Shown piece by piece: positions 1 through 10,300 of a DNA stretch of 64,000 bases. The position numbers and the translations under genes were made by a program. The notes beneath the pieces were generated by a model, which was not told where the DNA came from, did not search any database, and saw only the letters and a list, made by a program, of their open reading frames with translations. Origin of the DNA: Faucicola mancuniensis (GTDB taxonomy: Bacteria; Pseudomonadota; Gammaproteobacteria; Pseudomonadales; Moraxellaceae); assembly GCF_046523945.1 (NCBI RefSeq), contig NZ_CP171363.1:2674028-2738027 (forward strand), in the 5' to 3' direction. How positions within the stretch are numbered: position 1 is the stretch's first letter; every line of letters starts with the position of its first letter.

Positions 1-1200
1 AAATCTGGTGATTTATTAAATATTCGTGATTTAGAGACAGGGCTAGAAAATCTAAAACGTGTTCCTACTGCCAATGCTGATTTTACGATTAAGCCAAGTA
101 GTTTACAATTTGCAGGCTATAGCGATATTGAGATTAAGTATCATCAGACCAAAAAAGTGCGTTATGGTGTTACCATTGATGATTCTGGTTCAAAATCTAC
201 AGGTAAATATCAGGGTGGCTTAACAATTAGTATTGATAATCCAACATGGCATAATGATTTATTTTATTTAAGTTATAGCCGTGATTTGGGCAACAAAGTT
301 AATGATAATCAATATGGTGATAAAGGTAGTGAAAATTATTCGTTAGGCTATGTTGTGCCTATCAAAAATGTATTATTTTCTGCCAATGCAAGTCATTACA
401 CTTATAAGCAAACAGTCGCAGGAGCAAACCAAGATTATCAATATAGTGGTGAATCAAATAATGCTAATCTTACCGCAAGTTGGTTAGCTTCTCGTGATAA
501 CAAAAGCAAAACTTTATTGAATTTTGGTGGGTTTGTTAAGTCGCAAAAGAATTTTATTGATGATACAGAGGTTGATGTTCAACGTAGAAAAGTCGTAGGG
601 TTTAATGCAGGTGTACGACATGAGACACGCTTTGGACAAAAGCAGTTAATCTCTGATTTTAGTATACAACGTGGTACAGGTGCTTTTGGGGCTTTAACAC
701 CACCTGAAAGTTTGTTTAATGAAGGAACGGTTCGGACACCAATTTATAAGTTAAATGTAAACTTTATTACACCGATTGCGTTGGGGGATTATCAGTTGGG
801 CTATCAGGCAAGTTTAAAGGGACAATATGCGAATACAGCTCTTGTTCCAAGTGAGAGGTTGGCGATTGGTGGACGTTATACGGTGCGTGGTTTTGATGGT
901 GAGCGGACATTATCAGGGGATATGGGGGCGATTTTTCGTCAAGATTTTAGTTTTCCTATCAAGCAGTCTAATCATAATCTATATTTTGGGTTAGATGCTG
1001 GTACAGTGGCGATGCAGAACAAGGAACAGGATAATTTGTTACTGGGTCATACGTTGGTTGGTGGTGCGGTTGGGTTTAAAGGTGAGTTTAAGCCGTTACG
1101 GTTAAGTTATGATGTTTTTGCAGGTTATCCGATTAGACAACCTGAGTACTTTGGTAAAAAGGAATGGACTGGTGGGGTAAGTTTGGGGTTAGAGTTTTGA
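1..1200 (+). CDS. TpsB-family outer-membrane transporter (FhaC/ShlB/HecB type), 5' end outside window
   Basis: The reading frame is open from base 1 to the TGA at 1198-1200, so the gene starts left of the window; the first internal ATG (157) is not its start. Residues 1-45 resemble the end of the second POTRA domain (R-D-L-E-T-G-L-E-N-L, then PTANADFTIKP), and the remainder is a beta-barrel with alternating strands. A VRGF motif (about residue 297, in GGRYTVRGFDGE) is the conserved TpsB barrel-loop tip, and the protein ends in a C-terminal phenylalanine as is typical of barrel proteins. Such proteins export TpsA partners across the outer membrane. The large TpsA gene (7331-19006) is on the opposite strand, so the direct operon partner may lie left of the window. 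Family call confident; substrate inferred. Confidence 0.9.
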   Translation, partial: KSGDLLNIRDLETGLENLKRVPTANADFTIKPSSLQFAGYSDIEIKYHQTKKVRYGVTIDDSGSKSTGKYQGGLTISIDNPTWHNDLFYLSYSRDLGNKVNDNQYGDKGSENYSLGYVVPIKNVLFSANASHYTYKQTVAGANQDYQYSGESNNANLTASWLASRDNKSKTLLNFGGFVKSQKNFIDDTEVDVQRRKVVGFNAGVRHETRFGQKQLISDFSIQRGTGAFGALTPPESLFNEGTVRTPIYKLNVNFITPIALGDYQLGYQASLKGQYANTALVPSERLAIGGRYTVRGFDGERTLSGDMGAIFRQDFSFPIKQSNHNLYFGLDAGTVAMQNKEQDNLLLGHTLVGGAVGFKGEFKPLRLSYDVFAGYPIRQPEYFGKKEWTGGVSLGLEF

Positions 1201-1614
1201 GCGTTTTTTGTTGAGTTTTTAAGTTCATTGAAAATCAAATAAGTAAAGGCAATGGGGTTAACTATTTAAGTTTGTTATAGATTAAAATCTATAAATAGAA
1301 ATATTTTTTTAAAGACTACTACAGATTTACCACTCCCTCCCACGTGCTGATGATTTACATAATTATGCGATTAAGTTGCATTAAAATATGGGATAAAGCC
1401 TTAATAAATAACAGATTTAAAAATAGTTTACCTATACAACATGATGCAAATTTATGCAAATATCAGGAGTATAATTTTATCTAAATTCATCTATCATAGA
1501 AAATATTATAAAAATTTTTTTCTTTTATTATTTTAATAATTTTAAATATTTTAGACCAAATTCCATTGGTATAAGTATTTGATTTTATTATTTATTTTCT
1601 AGGTTTTTTAATGA
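1201..1614. other. AT-rich intergenic region, no gene seen
   Basis: About 410 bases between the TpsB gene and the iterons. It is very AT-rich with no convincing reading frame. An 8-bp word ATGCAAAT occurs twice (near 1444 and 1454). Given the iterons and Rep gene on the right this could be part of a replication origin, but no DnaA box was identified with certainty. Confidence 0.4.
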
Positions 1615-1656
1615 ATATAACACCGTTTAAGGGACGATATAACACCGTTTAAGGGA
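1615..1656. repeat. Two iteron-like direct repeats, 20 bp with 22-bp spacing
   Basis: Two identical 20-bp units at 1615-1634 and 1637-1656, core AACACCGTTTAAGGGA, start 22 bp apart, i.e. about two helical turns. They lie immediately upstream of the -35 box of the Rep gene, the usual place where iteron plasmids bind their initiator and repress its transcription. Only two exact copies are visible, fewer than most working iteron origins have. Confidence 0.7.
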
Positions 1657-1659
1657 AAT

Positions 1660-1686
1660 TTGACAACAAAAAAAATAAGGTATAAT
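1660..1686 (+). promoter_or_regulatory. Candidate sigma-70 promoter of the rep gene
   Basis: TTGACA at 1660-1665 and TATAAT at 1681-1686, both perfect consensus boxes with a 15-bp spacer. It sits 29 bases upstream of the ATG at 1715 and directly after the second iteron, which fits autorepression by the Rep protein. The short spacer is the only weak point. Confidence 0.65.
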
Positions 1687-1714
1687 AACAACATATTTAT
1701 TTTTGGTTATAAAA

Positions 1715-2647
1715 ATGTCAAAGAACCTGATTGTTAAAGATAATGCTTTAATTAACGCCAGTTATAATCTTGAACTTATAGAGCAACGGTTGATATTACT
1801 TGCCATAGGTCAATCAAGGAAGATTGGTCAAGACTTTAATGCCCATAGTAGATTAAAAATTAGTGTATCTGATTATATTAATATTTATAGTACTCACGGT
1901 AAAAGTGTATATGAAAATATAAAAAAAGCATGTAAAGTGCTTTTTGAAAGGCAATTCACTTACATGGAAAACACAGCAAAAGGAAAGAGAATAGCTACAA
2001 CTCGTTGGGTATCTGAAATAGCCTATATTGATGAAGCAGGTATGATTGATTTAACTTTTGCTCCTGCAGTCATACCGTTGATTAATTTGTTAGAAAAGCA
2101 TTTTACCAGTTATGAATTAGAACAAGTAGCAGGATTAAATAGTAAATACGCAGTTAGACTGTATGAATTGGTTATTGCTTGGCGTACAACTAGTAAAACT
2201 CCCATGCTTTCTGTTGATGAATTAAGGCAAAAGTTAGGCGTAGTTAATGGTGAATACCAAAAAATGGAAGTGTTGAAACGCAGGGTTTTAGATTTCTCCG
2301 TGCAACAAATCAATGAAAAAACAGATATTGACGTAAAATACGAACAACAAAAACAAGGGCGGAAAATTGTTGGCTTTACCTTTAGTTTTAAGCAGAAAAA
2401 AGATAAACAAAAATCTGCTAATGATAATAGCAAACAAAATTCTATTATTAAAATGACTGAAAAACAGCGTCTAATGTTTGCCAAAAAACTGGCGAATTTG
2501 CCAGAGTTGGGGAGTTATGCCCCTATTGGAGCAAGTATTGATGATTTTGTGAACAAAATCGCTGATGAACTGCTAGACCCCACCAAATCCGAGTTTTATA
2601 AGCCTTTTTTGGGTAGTATGGGGTTTAATTTGGGGGCGATTTATTAA
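1715..2647 (+). CDS. Rep_3-family plasmid replication initiator protein
   Basis: A 310-residue protein beginning MSKNLIVKDNALINASYNL, the typical opening of Rep_3 (RepB/Rep-1) initiators of Moraxellaceae plasmids, with two winged-helix-like halves (about 10-120 and 130-230; the second contains the YAVRLYELVIAW helix). These proteins bind iterons and open the origin. ATG 1715 was chosen over an in-frame TTG at 1703; no clear Shine-Dalgarno is visible for either. Two iterons and a consensus promoter lie upstream. No partition, mobilisation or toxin-antitoxin maintenance genes are nearby, so this looks like a remnant of an integrated plasmid. Its 3' end abuts a HINT-domain remnant of the toxin island (2668-2770), suggesting a recombination junction. 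Confidence 0.9.
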   Translation: MSKNLIVKDNALINASYNLELIEQRLILLAIGQSRKIGQDFNAHSRLKISVSDYINIYSTHGKSVYENIKKACKVLFERQFTYMENTAKGKRIATTRWVSEIAYIDEAGMIDLTFAPAVIPLINLLEKHFTSYELEQVAGLNSKYAVRLYELVIAWRTTSKTPMLSVDELRQKLGVVNGEYQKMEVLKRRVLDFSVQQINEKTDIDVKYEQQKQGRKIVGFTFSFKQKKDKQKSANDNSKQNSIIKMTEKQRLMFAKKLANLPELGSYAPIGASIDDFVNKIADELLDPTKSEFYKPFLGSMGFNLGAIY

Positions 2648-2667
2648 TGCCAAAATATTAAAAACCC

Positions 2668-2770
2668 CACAACAATCCGCATTATGCACCCACACACCCA
2701 ATCTACCCACATGATAGGTGTGAAAGTCATCGACTTCAATATTATAAACGGTGTCGGTGTGGTTGGGTAG
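2668..2770 (-). pseudogene. Remnant of a HINT pretoxin domain (C-terminal end)
   Basis: On the minus strand this stretch reads DTVYNIEVDDFHTYHVGRLG followed by VWVHNAD, nearly identical to the end of the HINT domain in the orphan toxin gene at 4139-6751 (DNA around 4431-4535), with only a few base differences. Homology stops within a few bases of the end of the Rep gene, and no toxin follows. It is a stump of a further toxin module cut off at the Rep boundary. Confidence 0.8.
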
Positions 2771-2806
2771 GTATTGGGAGCATCTTTAACGGATTGATGG
2801 ACTTTA

Positions 2807-3253
2807 CTATTGGAAATATGACTTCAATTCATTCAAAAATTCAACAAATTTATTTATACTTACAATCTTTATCATTGGTGTATTTACCGTTATGTTTTCA
2901 TAACTAAAAAAATGGTCTTCGTATAATTTGAAGTAAAAATAAAAATTTTCCCTATCTCTCATACATCTTTTCATAAAATCATCGAATGTTTCTTCCAAGG
3001 TAAAGATATTTTCATTTTCTAATTTTCCTTCCCTGATAATCTCACGGAATAAGTCCTTGTCCATTTTTTCGCAAAAATAAATTTCTTCTACCAACAGACT
3101 TTCCAATGAATTCATAAAACTAGGAATATAAGTTGGTGAACTTAAAGTGCCAATTTTAAGCCCGCCAATAACTAAAGCTAAGTTAGCCATATTATTACAA
3201 TATGTATTTGAAATTATTTCAAGGTAAATTTCTTGATTTCCTATTTTTTTCAT
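2807..3253 (-). CDS. Putative immunity protein, possibly Imm42-like
   Basis: A 148-residue acidic, cytosolic-looking protein beginning MKKIGNQEIYLEI, with a central ALVIGGLKIG and YIPSFMNSLESL segment that recalls Imm42-type immunity proteins; this match is from memory and weak. Context is stronger: the start codon at 3253 lies four bases after the stop (3257-3259) of a toxin C-terminal fragment on the same strand, the normal toxin-immunity order. It probably neutralises that toxin. Its module has lost the stalk and secretion parts, so it is an orphan pair. Confidence 0.7.
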   Translation of the reverse strand: MKKIGNQEIYLEIISNTYCNNMANLALVIGGLKIGTLSSPTYIPSFMNSLESLLVEEIYFCEKMDKDLFREIIREGKLENENIFTLEETFDDFMKRCMRDRENFYFYFKLYEDHFFSYENITVNTPMIKIVSINKFVEFLNELKSYFQ

Positions 3254-3256
3254 ATT

Positions 3257-3433
3257 TTACCTTTTTAACTCCTTAGGGACATCATCAATCTTAATGGCTC
3301 TTGCTTCACCTTTTGCGGTCTTGCCATCAGTTGAGCCATTCCAATGAAAATTGCCATTTCCATCATCTTGAAATCTATGATAAATAGTTTTGCCATTTTT
3401 TGTCTCAACCGCCCATCTATTTTTGGGGTCGCT
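3257..3433 (-). pseudogene. Orphan toxin C-terminal fragment
   Basis: A 58-codon open frame without a start codon, bounded upstream by TAA at 3434-3436. It reads SDPKNRWAVETKNGKTIYHR and continues with a Trp/Gly/Asn-rich stretch to DDVPKELKR before the TAA at 3257-3259. The style matches C-terminal tips of polymorphic toxins. It directly precedes the immunity gene at 2807-3253. Without stalk or start it cannot be made alone, but could be joined to a full-length stalk by recombination. The toxin activity was not recognised. Confidence 0.6.
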
Positions 3434-3483
3434 TTATATCCAACCTACGGGCTGCAAAAGGCGTAAATAAAAAATTGCTACAT

Positions 3484-3813
3484 CTAAAATATAGATATAC
3501 TTGATATTTCATGCAAAGATAGATCTTTAATTCTATTATAAAAACAAGACAATCTATTTATAAAATCACTATCTGGTCTATTGTGATTAACATAGTTGTT
3601 TTCCCCTTTCCAAAAATCAACTATTTGTCTAATCTGCTCAATAAATTCAGAAAAATCATCAACACTATTTAAATCACGCTCTTCATTAAATTCATATATG
3701 AGATTTAATTCCAATAATTTAGCTGGTTGATATACAAAACTCAAAGAAGTTGCAGAACCTAAAAACAATTCAATATTACTCTCATTTTTTAAAAAAACAT
3801 ATATAGAATACAT
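3484..3813 (-). CDS. Putative orphan immunity protein
   Basis: A 109-residue protein, MYSIYVFLKNESNIELFLGS onward, acidic and without signal peptide or membrane segment. No family recognised. It follows the immunity gene at 3844-4137 in the same direction with a 30-base gap, before the next toxin fragment, so it sits where accumulated immunity genes are normally kept. It could be a second immunity gene of the upstream toxin or one left over from a lost tip. Confidence 0.55.
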   Translation of the reverse strand: MYSIYVFLKNESNIELFLGSATSLSFVYQPAKLLELNLIYEFNEERDLNSVDDFSEFIEQIRQIVDFWKGENNYVNHNRPDSDFINRLSCFYNRIKDLSLHEISSISIF

Positions 3814-3843
3814 ATAAAATCCCTAGTTTCATATTTATAATGT

Positions 3844-4137
3844 TCAGTCATCCAATCTAACAAATATATCATCCAAACATAATGATTCATCATTAACTAT
3901 ATCCAAGACAGCTTTAATTATGCTTTCTTTACTAATTTCTTTTACGATAATAGAGCTAATGCTCCAAAAAAACTTTTCATTACTAACAGTTTTTTCTACA
4001 TCGTTTAGACAAAAAGCAGAGCAACTATACCCAATTCCTTTGTGATATATAAAAAAATCAACCATTCCATAATCACTTTTAGTTATAAAATCATAGGATT
4101 GAATTTCTAATCGATTGTCTTTGTAAAGTATTTCCAT
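3844..4137 (-). CDS. Putative immunity protein for the HINT-linked toxin at 4139-6751
   Basis: A 97-residue acidic protein (MEILYKDNRLEIQSYDFITK onward), no signal peptide or membrane helix. Its ATG at 4137 lies two bases past the toxin stop codon (4139-4141); an alternative in-frame ATG at 4149 would overlap the toxin end by 11 bases. Tight coupling to a short basic toxin domain is the hallmark of an immunity gene. No named immunity family was recognised. Confidence 0.65.
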   Translation of the reverse strand: MEILYKDNRLEIQSYDFITKSDYGMVDFFIYHKGIGYSCSAFCLNDVEKTVSNEKFFWSISSIIVKEISKESIIKAVLDIVNDESLCLDDIFVRLDD

Positions 4138-4138
4138 A

Positions 4139-6751
4139 CTATCTACCATATAATTCTTTTAGTCGCGCCCAAACTTTAGCTTGATTGCCTTTGCCAGAAT
4201 AACCCAAAATTTCCCAGCCATTAGCGGTTTTTCTAGCATATATTCTACCACCATTTCTGTGTCTAAATTCTGTGATACCATGATAAACACTAGTGCCGAT
4301 ACCTGGATTTTCATTGCCTTTCTTAATTTGTTCCATCATTTGATTGATACCTTGACTCTCTTGCTGAGACAATTTTCTTGCCTCTCTCAGTAAAAGCTCA
4401 TCTTGTTTTACAATGGAATGAATAAGATTTTCACAACAATCCGCATTATGCACCCACACACCCAATCTACCCACATGATAGGTGTGGAAGTCATCTACTT
4501 CAATATTATAAACGGTGTCGGTGTGGTTGGGTAGTAGATATTGGCTTAATACTTCAACTTCTTGATTATTTCTATCAAGCAGTGTCATGCCTTGTTCTAG
4601 TAAGGATGCTTTTAGCCAGCCTGTGTCTTTAATCCAAAAGGGGTGTTCGGCTGTAGTTTCTAGGGTCTCTATATCGCCTTGATGGTTTTTGACTGTGACT
4701 TGGAAAATGGGTTGGTCTGGTGTTGCTTTGGTGGCAATAACAGGACGATAGCTATATTCTAAGGTAATGTCATTTCGTGTCCAAATTAACTCACCACCTG
4801 TAAAGGTTTCAACGGCTTTTAAGCCATCTTTGGTTTCAATGAGTGTACCTGCGGTAAAGCAAGAGATGCCAGTAGTACAGGTTGCTTTGGCGGTTGTCGA
4901 TTCACTTGCCTTATCAGTATTGCGTGCTTCACCTAAATCTGTCTTAGAATTTTTTGTGCTTACCGTGTTTCGACCACCGCCACCCATTAGTTCAGCATGC
5001 CAAGCCTCTCCAACCATAGCCTGAATAGGTTGATTGTTGGCTCTGTGAACTTGTGCGATGGCTAAATCAACTTGGCTTAGAGCCATCATATTGCTATGAT
5101 CTATTGCTCCGTGTGAAACTTTATTACCACCTGCCTTATCGATTCTATTATACAGGTTAATAGGGCTTCCTTGTTCTCTTATACTGTTAATCCGACTGAT
5201 ATGAAACTTACAGCTATCGGTGTTATAGTTCGTAAAACAAGCATTTTCAAAATCTGCATTCTGTTTTTTATCTAATTTTTGATAATAATTATTGGCTTCA
5301 TTAATACAAGCTTGATTGCCCTTACAGCCTTCTAGTCTTCTCGCCCAAGTAGTCATTTGCTTATGAGATAAATAATTATTCTCCATCTGATTAACATTAT
5401 TAGCAACACCACTTATCTCACCTGTAGTCCCACCAATACCAGCCGATAATCCAACTAAAACAGCTTTTCTAGTCTCATCATCATAGCCTTGATTTTTCAA
5501 ATACTCATCAACTTTTGGTATCACAAATGCTGTACCACCACCTGCAACTGCTCCTTCAATTGAACCAGTCGCTAACGCACTAACTGCTGTATGAAGTGCC
5601 ACACGATAAACACCACCCTCACCCCATTTTTCGGCTTCTTCAGTATTTCCTGCATGAATAAGTTCAAGTTGTTTTTGTCCTGCATAATCTCCGACCATTT
5701 TCGGAGCTTCCTGCCCAAACGCTTGCGTAATCTGAGTTTGATTGTTAAGTTCAGCATTTAACTGTTCTGCATTAAACGTATTTCTTAACGGCTCATTGAG
5801 TATGTCTACAGTCTTATTCGTCACCTGTGACTGCCCTGCCATCCCTGTCACCGCCCCATACGTGGTACTGGTATCACTATCCCCCACCTTACCATAACCA
5901 ATACCGCTGATAGACGGCGAAGCTAACCCTGTTTTGTTGGCATTTAACCCTGCACTGATACCGCCACTTATCGATTGACCGTGATAATGAATGTGGTTTT
6001 GTATATCACCGACTTCTAACCCACCTTTAAACTGAGTCTGATTCGCTTCAGGGGTGGCAGTGGTAAAATATGCCCCATTAAAAGAGCTTTTACCATCGAC
6101 CACCATATCAGAGAATTGGTATTGTAGCCCTGTCTGCTCAGTGACTTGGGCTAAGTCCATGGAGAGATTGGATTTACCGCCATTGATACTCACATTTTGT
6201 GGGATGCCTTGCATAGACACGTCGGCACTAAAGCCTACATTTTTTTGTTTACCGTCATATTTAGCGGTATCTTGACGACTGGTCGCAATAATCCCGCCAC
6301 CGATGTGACCTGTGGCATAATCACCTTTCACCACCGCACCATCAAGCACCAAGTTACCACCGATGTTTTGATAGGTTGTACCACCGACATTGATATGAGA
6401 GTTGGCATTGGTGGTTTTTTCACTGTTGCCATAGCCTTTTGAGCCATTGGCATAGCCTGTAAAGCCTGCACTTCCCCCATGATTCGTATCGGCATACATC
6501 CCGATACCATAGCCACTTGATTTGTTGGTGGTTCTGTCGTAGCTGGTGCCTGAAGCGGCTTTTTCGACCACATCACCTTCGACATTGTTGTAGCGGTCAC
6601 TTGCGACATTGAGGTCACTGGCGATAAAGGTGAGGTTACTGCCTTTGCCGTTGCCTTGGATGTTAAAGATGGCGTTGTTTACGTCAATACTGGAGGCTTC
6701 GTTATGCCCTGTGAGGCTGTCATGGGTGCGGTTAGGTGTGTGGAATGAATC
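4139..6751 (-). pseudogene. Headless CdiA/FhaB-like gene: stalk end, ENN pretoxin motif, HINT domain and C-terminal toxin
   Basis: The frame is open from 6751 (after a TAG at 6752-6754); the first ATG is at 6571, and there is no signal peptide or secretion domain. In order: FHA-type stalk repeats nearly identical to the full-length TpsA gene (5701-6412 matches 9370-10081); a pretoxin region ending in MENNYLSHKQ, the VENN-type boundary; a linker; a HINT domain at about residues 571-707 counted from the ATG (CFTAGTLIET start, TTAEHPFWI, VHNAD end); and a toxin of about 100 residues. The basic tip ends GISxFRHRNGGRIYAR-like then ILGYSGKGNQAKVW; a RelE/ParE-like fold is possible but unproven. HINT domains are thought to release toxins by autocleavage. 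This is an orphan cassette usable by recombination. Confidence 0.8.
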
Positions 6752-7040
6752 CTAAAATACTTATTGATACACAAAAATAGGCGCGATTTGTCCCTGTCTT
6801 TTGTCCAAAATAGAACGTCTAAAAAACCAGTGTTTTCCATAGGTCGCTCCAATGATGAGTTTTTCTTATCATGCTAAATTGAGTAAAAAAATAAACAAAT
6901 GTACTTACCGCCCTATATGGTCCGAATTCTGTGCTGACCCCTATATAATATCTTTTATAGCATTCTATGAGAGTGTTAAGTTTCCGCTAACCTTAGAGAG
7001 GCTTACTTTTAAATGAAGTGAGTGCAAATAAAATTACTAG
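6752..7040. other. Module junction, no confident gene
   Basis: About 290 bases between the immunity gene on the right and the headless toxin gene on the left. A short minus-strand frame starting at an ATG (6838-6840) with an upstream GGAG exists but its product is not recognised and runs into the toxin gene in another frame. The stretch contains a 30-bp word shared exactly with 37447-37476. Confidence 0.4.
6913..6942. repeat. 30-bp sequence repeated at another toxin-module boundary
   Basis: These 30 bases recur exactly at 37447-37476, in both cases just upstream (minus-strand sense) of a headless TpsA piece or immunity gene. A weaker relative is visible near 33340-33380. Core words GGTCCGAATTC and TGTGCTGACCCC. 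It may be the end of an unrecognised mobile element or a recombination scar. Confidence 0.6.
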
Positions 7041-7316
7041 TTAAACAATTGGATAACCTCTACTTACTGGAATTTCAAAAAAAGTTTGTCTATTATCTTC
7101 TAAACGCATTCTAGCTCTTGAAAGTAAAATATCTATTTTATCAGTATTTATTAAAAAATTTTCATATTCAATTTTACTAATTTCATAATATTCCTCATAT
7201 TCGGCAAGCTGATTCCTTACTGGGAAAGAAAGATAATATTTACCAGTATTACTTTCTCTACCTATAGAAAATCTTTTTTCTTTAGAAACATATACATCTA
7301 TAAAATTATACTTCAT
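7041..7316 (-). CDS. Putative immunity protein of the full-length TpsA/CdiA toxin
   Basis: A 91-residue protein from ATG 7316 (MKYNFIDVYVSKEKRFSIG onward); an in-frame TTG at 7328 gives a five-codon-longer alternative. It contains a YYLSFPVRNQ strand and an EEYYEI segment, is cytosolic-looking, and starts 15 bases after the toxin stop (7331-7333), with GAGAAA ahead of the ATG. The position directly behind the C-terminal toxin makes it the cognate immunity candidate. I have seen similar short proteins next to polymorphic toxins but cannot name the family. Confidence 0.7.
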   Translation of the reverse strand: MKYNFIDVYVSKEKRFSIGRESNTGKYYLSFPVRNQLAEYEEYYEISKIEYENFLINTDKIDILLSRARMRLEDNRQTFFEIPVSRGYPIV

Positions 7317-7330
7317 ATCATTTCTCAATC

Positions 7331-10300
7331 TTATTTAATTGGAGTCACTATATATTTATCAGAAGAAAGTTTACCAACATCAATAATAGCTTCCGAATTT
7401 CCATTAGGTAGTTTCCCACCAGGTATCCACATAGGATTTGCTCCAGCTTCATTTCCAGATGGAAGTCTTAGCCCATTTTGATTAGGATTTGGAATATCTA
7501 TTCTTAATAAAGAGTTATTTTGTAACATATCTCTTGGAATCCCTAGTGCATCAGCCAATTTCACAGGGTCATTATTAGTCGCTTCAACAAGTTTATCTGC
7601 TTGTTTAGAGGGAAGTATGAAAGAAGTACCATCAGTTTGACCTAGTCCATATTTTTCATAATTTTTACTAACCATAAATTTTGTTCCTCCTTCCTCAAAC
7701 AATGAAAGTTGATTATTAATATAATTTTGATTTAGATATGTACTGGGGTTTGCCCTATACCCGACTGGTTGGTTTAAAACATTCTCAAATATATGTGAAG
7801 TATTAACACCTTCTTTTAATGTAACATCATTTCTTTTTAGTATTCCACTAAGTACATCAGGGTTTCTAATTTCAGTCTCTGACCATTTAAAAGTAGCTCG
7901 ATTTAAATCTGTAGATAAAATATCATTATCTCTTGAGATATTATTTTCAATAATAGTAGCTTTTTTCTCCGCTTTTCCAGCCGAAGCAGCTATCTTACTA
8001 GTAGCAGAAACCTCTCCAGCTACACCACCAGCAACCGCAGTTACCGTACCCAAAAAAGCTCTAGGTGCTTCAGAAGCTTCTACCGCTATTTCATTAGCAG
8101 GTTTTTGCCACTGGCTCACTCTACCCCACGAACCTTCATCAGACTTAACAATAGCTTCTCCAGTTGCTAAAGCTCCATTTGCTGCATCAGGAATATAGTT
8201 TGTAACGCTAATTTCCAACGCATTGACTGCTGTTTTAGCAATTTCTTTAACAGGAGCTTTATTTTTACCATAAGTAGGATTTACCTTTTTATATTCAGCC
8301 TGTAAGTGTGCTTTTTTCTCGGCACTTAACGAATTATCTTTTACTTTATTTTTTACAGCAACAGGCTGTTTTTTTACTATTGGCGTAGTAGAAATTACAG
8401 GAACGCCAGCATCTTTAATAGCCTTATTATTATTTGCTGCTATATTATTCATGTAATATTCAGTTTCTTTATTAGCATAAATTGACTTAGGTTCTGAATT
8501 AGAATTTTTACTAACTGGAATATTTATAGTAACTTTTCTAACATTGCTATCAGACCAACTATATTTATAACTTTTAGTTAAAGCAACAGCCGAAGGGCTT
8601 TTCATAAAAGTTATTAAATTACTATCAGGTTTTTGGACTTGCGACATATCCATAGAATAATAAATAGTATTATCTTTAATTTGACCTTTCCACATTTTGG
8701 CATTGAAATTACCTATGCCATTATTCCCTACAGAAGCTAAACCATGGTCATACATCTGATTTTTAATGTTAGCAGTATCTTGCTTGTTGTCGCCTTTTAA
8801 AGGAATAGTAACTGCTGTATTTGAAGAGGCATTTTCTTTTTTTCCATTAAAAATAGCATTTGACCATCTTAAAGCATCTTCAATCTGTGCAATGGTATAA
8901 GGTTTTCCATTAGGCTGTTTCCAACCTTCCTCTTTTGCCTTTTGATATAAGCGGGCTGCTAGATATTGCTCCTTGGTATGTATTTGTCTATTATTCAAAT
9001 CCACATTAACCGCAGTCGCTGTACTACTCACATCTAACCCAGTCGAAGCACCCACCCCAGCTAAAGTTAAACTCGTTAAACCATTTGCCACACCCTGTGC
9101 GGCATCAACACTCATGCCTTGCTCAACCAGTTTATTAACAACTTTAGCTTGAACCTCATCCAATAGCGGAGCAACCGTTGCTACAGCACCACTGGCTAAG
9201 GCACTTTCGGCTGTACCGCCACCCAATGCACCAACAGCTGTATGAAGTGCCACACGGTAGATACCGCCTTCATCCCATTTCTTAATCTCAGCCAATTTTT
9301 GTTCAGCGGTTAGATTCGGGTCATTTTTAATCGCATTGATACGATTTTGAGAAAAGTCAGCGACTGCTTTCGGAGCTTCCTGCCCAAACGCTTGCGTAAT
9401 CTGAGTTTGATTGTTAAGTTCAGCATTTAACTGACCTGCATTAAACGTATTTCTTAACGGCTCATTGAGTATGCCTACAGTCTTATTCGTCACCTGCGAC
9501 TGCCCTGCCATCCCTGTCACCGCCCCATACGTGGTACTGGTATCACTATCCCCCACCTTACCATAACCAATACCGCTGATAGACGGCGAAGCTAACCCTG
9601 TTTTGTTGGCATTTAACCCTGCACTGATACCGCCACTTATCGATTGACCGTGATAATGAATGTGGTTTTGTATATCACCGACTTCTAATCCACCCTTAAA
9701 CTGAGTCTGATTCGCTTCAGGGGTGGCAGTGGTAAAATATGCCCCATTAAAAGAGCTTTTACCATCAACCACCATATCAGAAGATTGGTACTGTAGCCCT
9801 GTCTGCTCAGTCACTTGGGCTAAGTCCATGGAGAGATTGGATTTACCGCCATTGATACTCACATTTTGTGGGATGCCTTGCATAGACACGTCGGCACTAA
9901 AGCCTACATTTTTTTGTTTACCGTCATATTTAGCGGTATCTTGACGACTGGTCGCAATAATCCCGCCACCGATGTGACCTGTGGCATAATCACCTTTCAC
10001 CACCGCACCATCAAGCACCAAGTTACCACCGATGTTTTGATAGGTTGTACCACCGACATTGATATGAGAGTTGGCATTGGTGGTGGTTTCGCCATTGCCA
10101 TAACCTTTTGCCATATTGGCATTGGCAGTAATACCTGCTCCATTTTGCGTGCTGGCATACACCCCAATGCCAAAGCCATTAGATTTATTACTGGTACGGT
10201 CATAGCCTGTACTGGATGCGGCTTGGTAAATCACATCACCTTCAACGTTATTATACAAGTCTCCCACTAAGTTGATGTCACTGCCTGTCACAGTAAAGTC

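Noticed and set aside
9723..10270. Plus-strand open frames of 73 and 134 residues inside the TpsA gene, with near copies at 6054-6442
   Set aside because: They are antisense shadows of the duplicated stalk; the match between copies only reflects the duplication on the coding strand.
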